From NCBI RefSeq assembly GCF_030272615.1, contig NC_081413.1, positions 335,954,302 through 336,018,301 on the forward strand: a DNA stretch of 64,000 nucleotides, given 5' to 3'. The stretch comes from Cryptomeria japonica (lineage: Eukaryota; Streptophyta; Pinopsida; Cupressales; Cupressaceae). Positions 59,115-64,000 of this stretch are shown in pieces (position 1 is the first letter of the stretch; every line of letters begins with the position of its first letter). The notes under the pieces are model-generated. The model worked only from the letters and a program-made list of their open reading frames with translations. It made no database searches and had not been told where the DNA came from. The translations under genes were made by a program, and so were the position numbers.

Positions 59115-60694
59115 AACATGTAATGTGAAAATATGGTAATACCCCAATGCCCAATTTAAAGGCATTCAATTAGCTTCAACATAAATGTCTCATTAAATAC
59201 ACACCATAAGTTTCCTTGCACGATATATATTAATAGTATATAAACCCACAAACAAAATTTCACTTTCACAAGAGATTTGGAAAGATAAATAACAAAAGCA
59301 TTGATATTATTATTCATGTGAGATCAAGAAGTACATTGTCATGAAAGATCATAAACTAATTAATATTGTTGAAGGAGTATATACATTCTTCACTGTGGAA
59401 GACTCCATATTCTAACTTAGACACTACTACTATACCCTTTTCCAGGGAGACCAAGATTCCCTTCAAAAATATCTCTTGATTACAACCTTGGAATTCCTTT
59501 TATAAGAGTAAGGAATGCAACAAGCTTCAGGTTGTATAAAATTGCCATGTTCTCATTTGACATATGTTTGTTTTGTATGCATGGAAATGATATATTCCCA
59601 ATATGAAACCTAAAATATAACAGGATAACTTATTAAAACCATATGACTAAAACTATCATGAAATATCATGGACCATAGTGAAGATTAAAATATTGTTGAA
59701 ATTCAACTGCTTGAGCCACGCCACCATCACATTGCTGATAACTTTATGGATGCAAGATTCTAACTATAAAAACTAGAGGAGTTTTACGGATGCAAGATTA
59801 TAGCTATAAAAACTAGTGGATGAGTTTAATCTCCACAAAAACTACTAGATGAGCTCCAGAGATGGGTGTTGTAATCAGAACAGGGGTCCAACTTTAGTTA
59901 TCAATTTTAACTAAACAGGCTCTTTGCTAGAGCTGACTCTTCCCTGTCCTCATTGTTCTCCTCCCTACTCACTCTCTCTCTTAGGCTTCAAAAGGTGAGG
60001 GGACAAATGTAGGCAGCCAAAGAAAGGTCATCTGCAACTGCAGATGGCCTTTGAAAATCCCTTTAGCTACCTCCTCCAATTTTAAAGTCCCTTTAGCTAC
60101 AAAGCAATCTGTCATTCCAAGATAGGAAGAAAGATGCATGTATAGGCTTCGTATCTTTAAGCAAGGAAGAGATGATTTTAAAAGAGATATCTTGCAACAA
60201 ATGTAGAGGGATCCTTTTAAGGGAAAATAAAAAGACATCTACCTCTAAAAATAGAGGAGATCCTGCATAAAAATGGCATCTTTGAAAGGAGGAGACTAAG
60301 AATAGACGCCTTCTCCAATACTTAGGAAAAAAGTGAATTCTTAGTGAAGGATTACACATGTTTACTAAGGAGAGATTATTCATAAAAACATATCATTTCA
60401 AGGAAGAATAGGACAATTTTATGATAGAAACAACATCAAGTTATGAATGACACAACTCAACAAAGGAAATGTGAATCCTTACAAATAAAGAATGATTGAA
60501 AGGTTATTCTTGCTCCCTGAGTGTGGAGACAAAAATAATAATGCTAATATGTTGCTACCTAAGTATGATTACACTTGAAATTGTACCACCGTGAATGACA
60601 ATGATCCCCCAATAAATAAGCTAGCAATGTCACATAGTGAGGAGCAACATAATAGGAACTTAAATGTTATGTGGAAGGAATAAGATGGGAGTCC
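59115..60694. other. AT-rich spacer, nothing recognised
   Basis: Contains a local near-duplication around 59755-59820 (GGATGCAAGATT..TAGCTATAAAAACTAG) and purine-rich stretches (60110-60310). No ORF with motifs, no element ends. Confidence 0.5.
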
Positions 60695-63600
60695 TGTAGT
60701 ACCCCTGCCCTAATCTATTTCTAACCTTGGTTTAATCTTGATTAGTTTATCGTAATATTATGTTATAGTCAGATGTTTGATTTTACGCATAGCTATTGAT
60801 GTGTCTTTCACACTAGTTATATGCAAGTTGTTAGTGTACCTATTTCGTGGTATTAATATTGAGCTAATGTTTTCATTAAGTTTATATATGTATGCATGTA
60901 TGGCTCTTGGTTGCAGGAAATTTCAGGTACAATGCCGCATGAGTGCGAGGTTCGTCTTCACCTGGATGTGCAGGTTTGAGTGTACCTCTTTTATCCTTAG
61001 AGTTGGATTAGGTGGTCGTAAGACCCTAGTTGACCTTCATCGTGCTCAGGTGAGCATCGCCAGTCGTCGTCGGTATTCCCTTTCTGTTTGGGTTTGCGAG
61101 TCGTCTGTTTGGTTGACCTCCTCGGTTTGCGTGCGTGGTGTGACTGGTTAAATTGATTAATTAGTCCTGAGTAATTATTTTGGTTAAATATGTGTTTGTG
61201 CATTGAAGATTAATGGACTAAATTAATTGGGAATTCGTTATGCGATTTTCGTTGTTAATGAATTGCTTATTTTTAATTGGGAGTAAGTTCGATTAAATGA
61301 CTGATTTTGAATATTAAATGCATTTTATATATGCTGTTGAAAAGAAAGTTTTGTATTTAATCGCAATAGACTTAATTGTATTCTGTTGGCTTCTGAAATT
61401 AGAAAGGCTAAATTTGATTAAATGAGAAAATCGATTTTGGATTTGGAAAGGAAGTTAATTTGTTGTGATAGTTAGAAAGGATTAAATTTTGAGAATTATT
61501 TGTAAATAAAAATTTTAATTCCAAAAATGGAATTTTGGTCAACTCTTCCATATAACCCAAAATTTGGGGAAAATTGGAGGATGGACTTTTTTTTGGAGAA
61601 TTTTTGGTTGGAAAGAAATTTTGGGGGTTTTGGGAAGGAATTTTACTGGATCTGACAGGTGGGCTCTCCTTCAGCTATTCCAGGATTGCGTATGAAGGTA
61701 GGATTCTGAATTGTTTTTCTTGTTGCCAAAAGAATTTACTGTTCTGGTTGAAAGAAATGATTTTGTTATTGAGAAAACAATTTGATTGTCCAATATGAGT
61801 TGGCTGGAAATTTTAATGGAGGTGTGTTATTCCTCATTGTTGTTTGGGTGTTTGAAAACCCCTTTGTGTTTGGAGAGAATGAAAACACCAAAGAAATGGA
61901 TACCAAAACACAGTCCGTTTAAAACGAACTTATTATTTGAGCCTGTGCATTTTTATTCAAAATTTATTATCAGATTTTAGTAGTGGGCATTTTTTTATAT
62001 ATATGAACCGAACTGGGCGTTTGTGACCATTTCCGAACTGTGTGTTAAAAAAAAATTTATTCATTTTTGAGCTGGGCGTTTGTTTTTGTATCGGGACTGT
62101 GCGTATGTTTTTAAACTGTGGGTTTGGGGTTGGAGGGCGGGGAGCGGAGCTCCACCCGCTCCTCCTCCCCTCCCCCGCACATCCCCCTTTTCCCCCGCTC
62201 ACCCCCTTACCTCCGCTCGCCAAGCACAGTGCCCATGGCTCACGGCGGTGGCCGCAGGGGCCGTGGTGGCCGCAGGGCGCCGCGGCACCTGCGGGCACCA
62301 CCGTGGCGCCGCCCGTGCTCCCCGCGCCTGCGGCTAGGGTTAGGGCACGGCCCGCCCTCGCCCCTAATTTTTAAAATGTGTTTTTTGTTAAAAAGAAAAC
62401 ATAGTTTTTAACATGGTTTTTTTTAATGTATTTTTTTTTTACCATTCAAAAAAAAAAAAAGAGCTTATAATATGTTAAATATTATTTTAATGTTAGGTGT
62501 TAATTAGTTCTTAATTATGATTAAGGTTGCATTAATCTTGATTATGTTAATTAGATATTAATTAATTTTATAATGGAAGTTATAAGTTAACTATTATTCA
62601 ATTTCATTTTATGGCTTATGCACTCCTTTTAATTAAGTTCTACAACTGTAATTTTGCAATTTAATATTGTCGAATATATTCTGATTGATCTTGGATTAAT
62701 AAATCTAGATCTTACCTTCTAGCTGATTAGAGCATTTGGCTAATTGAGGTAGTATTGTTTTAAAAAAAAATAATAGAGAATAATATGTTACTGGAAAATC
62801 GTTGAAATACGATGTAGTTACTAATTGATGATGTTAAATATTATCGTAGAACACATCATGTGAGTAATTGAGAAGTAAGTGAAATATTTATCGTTGGGTA
62901 TTTGAATTTAAACGATATGCTTTGGAAATGATTATCTCCATTTAGATTCTCTTTCTGCATTTATATTTCCGTAATCCGTATAATGCATCTGGGCTTGAGA
63001 AATAATACGAAACTGTAGAGGTCGGTTTTAGACCAATATGTTAATGATGTTTTGTCGGAGATTAAATATCTTATTAAATAGATTAATGGTTGTCTGAGTT
63101 TTATTAATATGAATTTGGTTTAAAAACTCTTTATGGCTTTATATGTCTGTTCGATGCTTTGAACCTTCAAGAGTTAGAAAACCAAGAACAACCTATCCCT
63201 AGATGAGGTAGATACTGTAAGCTGATTTAGATCTTGTAGAAAACTTGATCGACTTGTAATGATTAAATCAATTTGAGGAAATATTGTCTTTTCTGATTAT
63301 TGCCTTGCGAGTTTAATTTCTGTATTCACCTTTAATTATGAAATGGCATGTTTTTCTTTGTTTAGTAGGACCCTGTCGTATGGATTGACTTGGGGTACCT
63401 GTTTCAATCCTCGATTCTGAGTTGACTGTTGTATTGTGGTAGTGTCGTTTTGATCATATCCTCCTTGTGTGTGAGTCGAATGATGATTGTGGTTGACCGT
63501 TGTTGGTCGGGTCTCTAGTTAGAGTACCATCAGTAAGTGATTACCCTTGAGTCGTGTTTGACCAGATGATTGTTTCTCTCTTCTTGAACTCCATTCGTCT

Positions 63601-64000
63601 GACCATGTGTATTCCTTGGTTTTGAGTTCGTCCGAGTATAGTCTAGTGTCGTATGGGAAAGTGGCTTTCGAATGGGGGCCGCGCCCAAAGTGGCTGCTGG
63701 GTAACCCGTCGAAAGTGAGTCTAATAAGTGATAACATTTAAGTAGATTAGAATGTAATCTCCAAGTAAGATTAATGTGCCTCACACATGGGACGAGTGAT
63801 ATCATAGATTCGACATGCTGTGAGAAGGCCTGAAATGGCAAACCATCTTCCTTGTCTTCACGAGAGGATGTGTGGGTCCACATAAGGCTTGGATGGGCCG
63901 GAAGCTCAGATTAGGTTGCCAGGGTGACCCAGTGTATGGGGCCGGGACCTATGAAGACTTGCCATGGTAACCATACCAGGTTGTGTGATGACACTTGTCC
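60695..64000 (+). mobile_element. Probable start of another very long LTR, cut by the window end
   Basis: TGTAGTACCCCTGCCC at 60695 resembles the first bases of the other gypsy LTRs here (TGTAATACCC, TGTCATAACCC). No ORF with element domains follows in 3.3 kb, as expected inside a long LTR. The interior has a GC-rich island (62110-62370), and the last 500 bases are more GC-balanced. The other end and the duplication (which would be AGTCC) lie outside the window, so this is tentative. Confidence 0.45.
62110..62370. promoter_or_regulatory. GC-rich, CpG-rich island inside the putative LTR
   Basis: About 260 bp of very GC-rich sequence (GGAGCGGAGCTCCACCCGC, GGTGGCCGCAGGGGCCG) in a region otherwise strongly AT-rich. 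Just upstream, CTGGGCGTTTGT-like units repeat (62010-62100). Overlapping open frames in all directions reflect composition and not genes. A promoter or recently captured segment is possible. Confidence 0.5.

Noticed and set aside
62042..62411. Several overlapping Pro/Arg/Ala-rich open frames
   Set aside because: They are produced by GC-rich composition in all frames of both strands, with no conserved domain.
1..64000. tRNA, rRNA or microRNA genes
   Set aside because: No cloverleaf with the conserved A and B boxes, no rRNA segment and no convincing long near-perfect hairpin was found on reading. A covariance search could still find a degraded one.

Overview
The window looks like intergenic DNA from a large, repeat-rich seed-plant nuclear genome. 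A gymnosperm is my best guess, from the very long LTRs and the depth of nesting, but no sequence here proves it. I see no intact host gene, no rRNA and no convincing tRNA. Almost all coding sequence belongs to transposable elements or decayed genes, and most in-frame stops look like C-to-T decay of CGA, CAG, CAA or TGG codons.

Positions 219-37714 are one nested insertion. The outer Ty3/gypsy element (family A, Tat-like) has LTRs at 224-1303 and 36565-37709, a perfect TTTTG target duplication, a PBS and a polypurine tract. Its gag gene is split by a 1.66-kb solo LTR of a second family (B, 4690-6344) with an AATGC duplication, and the gag frame is restored if the LTR and one duplication copy are ignored. 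Downstream come protease, G-patch, RT, RNase H, a second (archaeal-type) RNase H and integrase (7.4-13.1 kb). The 3' part of A carries an antisense (minus-strand) gene with a plant mobile domain (PMD), its own TATA box and a predicted 464-bp intron. This gene is broken in the middle by a tandem family-B array: a 5'-truncated copy B1 (15763-19641), a shared LTR (19642-20981), a full copy B2 and a terminal LTR (33108-34452). B2 keeps one reading frame for gag-pro-pol over about 8 kb, with nine point-mutation stops and one early frameshift.

The region 38048-41239 is a 3.2-kb solo LTR of a third family (CTCAT duplication). The region 41.2-45 kb holds a decayed minus-strand ORF, triplicated noncoding repeats and a (TA)n tract. 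The region 45.5-53.3 kb is a minus-strand L1-type LINE of about 7.7 kb, flanked by a 10-bp duplication and inserted in frame into an unidentified exon-like ORF. The LINE has ORF1 (DUF4283-like plus zinc knuckle), ORF2 (endonuclease, RT, RNase H) and an unexpected third ORF between ORF2 and the 3' end. The region 54.6-55.8 kb is an array of CATCGGG/CCCGATG motifs. It is followed by a TATA box and a 563-codon ORF in a single frame with about a dozen stops (56030-57721). A further minus-strand coding remnant lies at 58.5-59.1 kb. From 60695 to the window end is probably the start of another very long LTR containing a GC-rich island.

The A and B polyproteins follow the same plan (gag, protease, G-patch, RT, two RNases H, integrase) and share noncoding blocks in the 5' leader and the 3' region that look functionally constrained. 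Their primer-binding sites differ.
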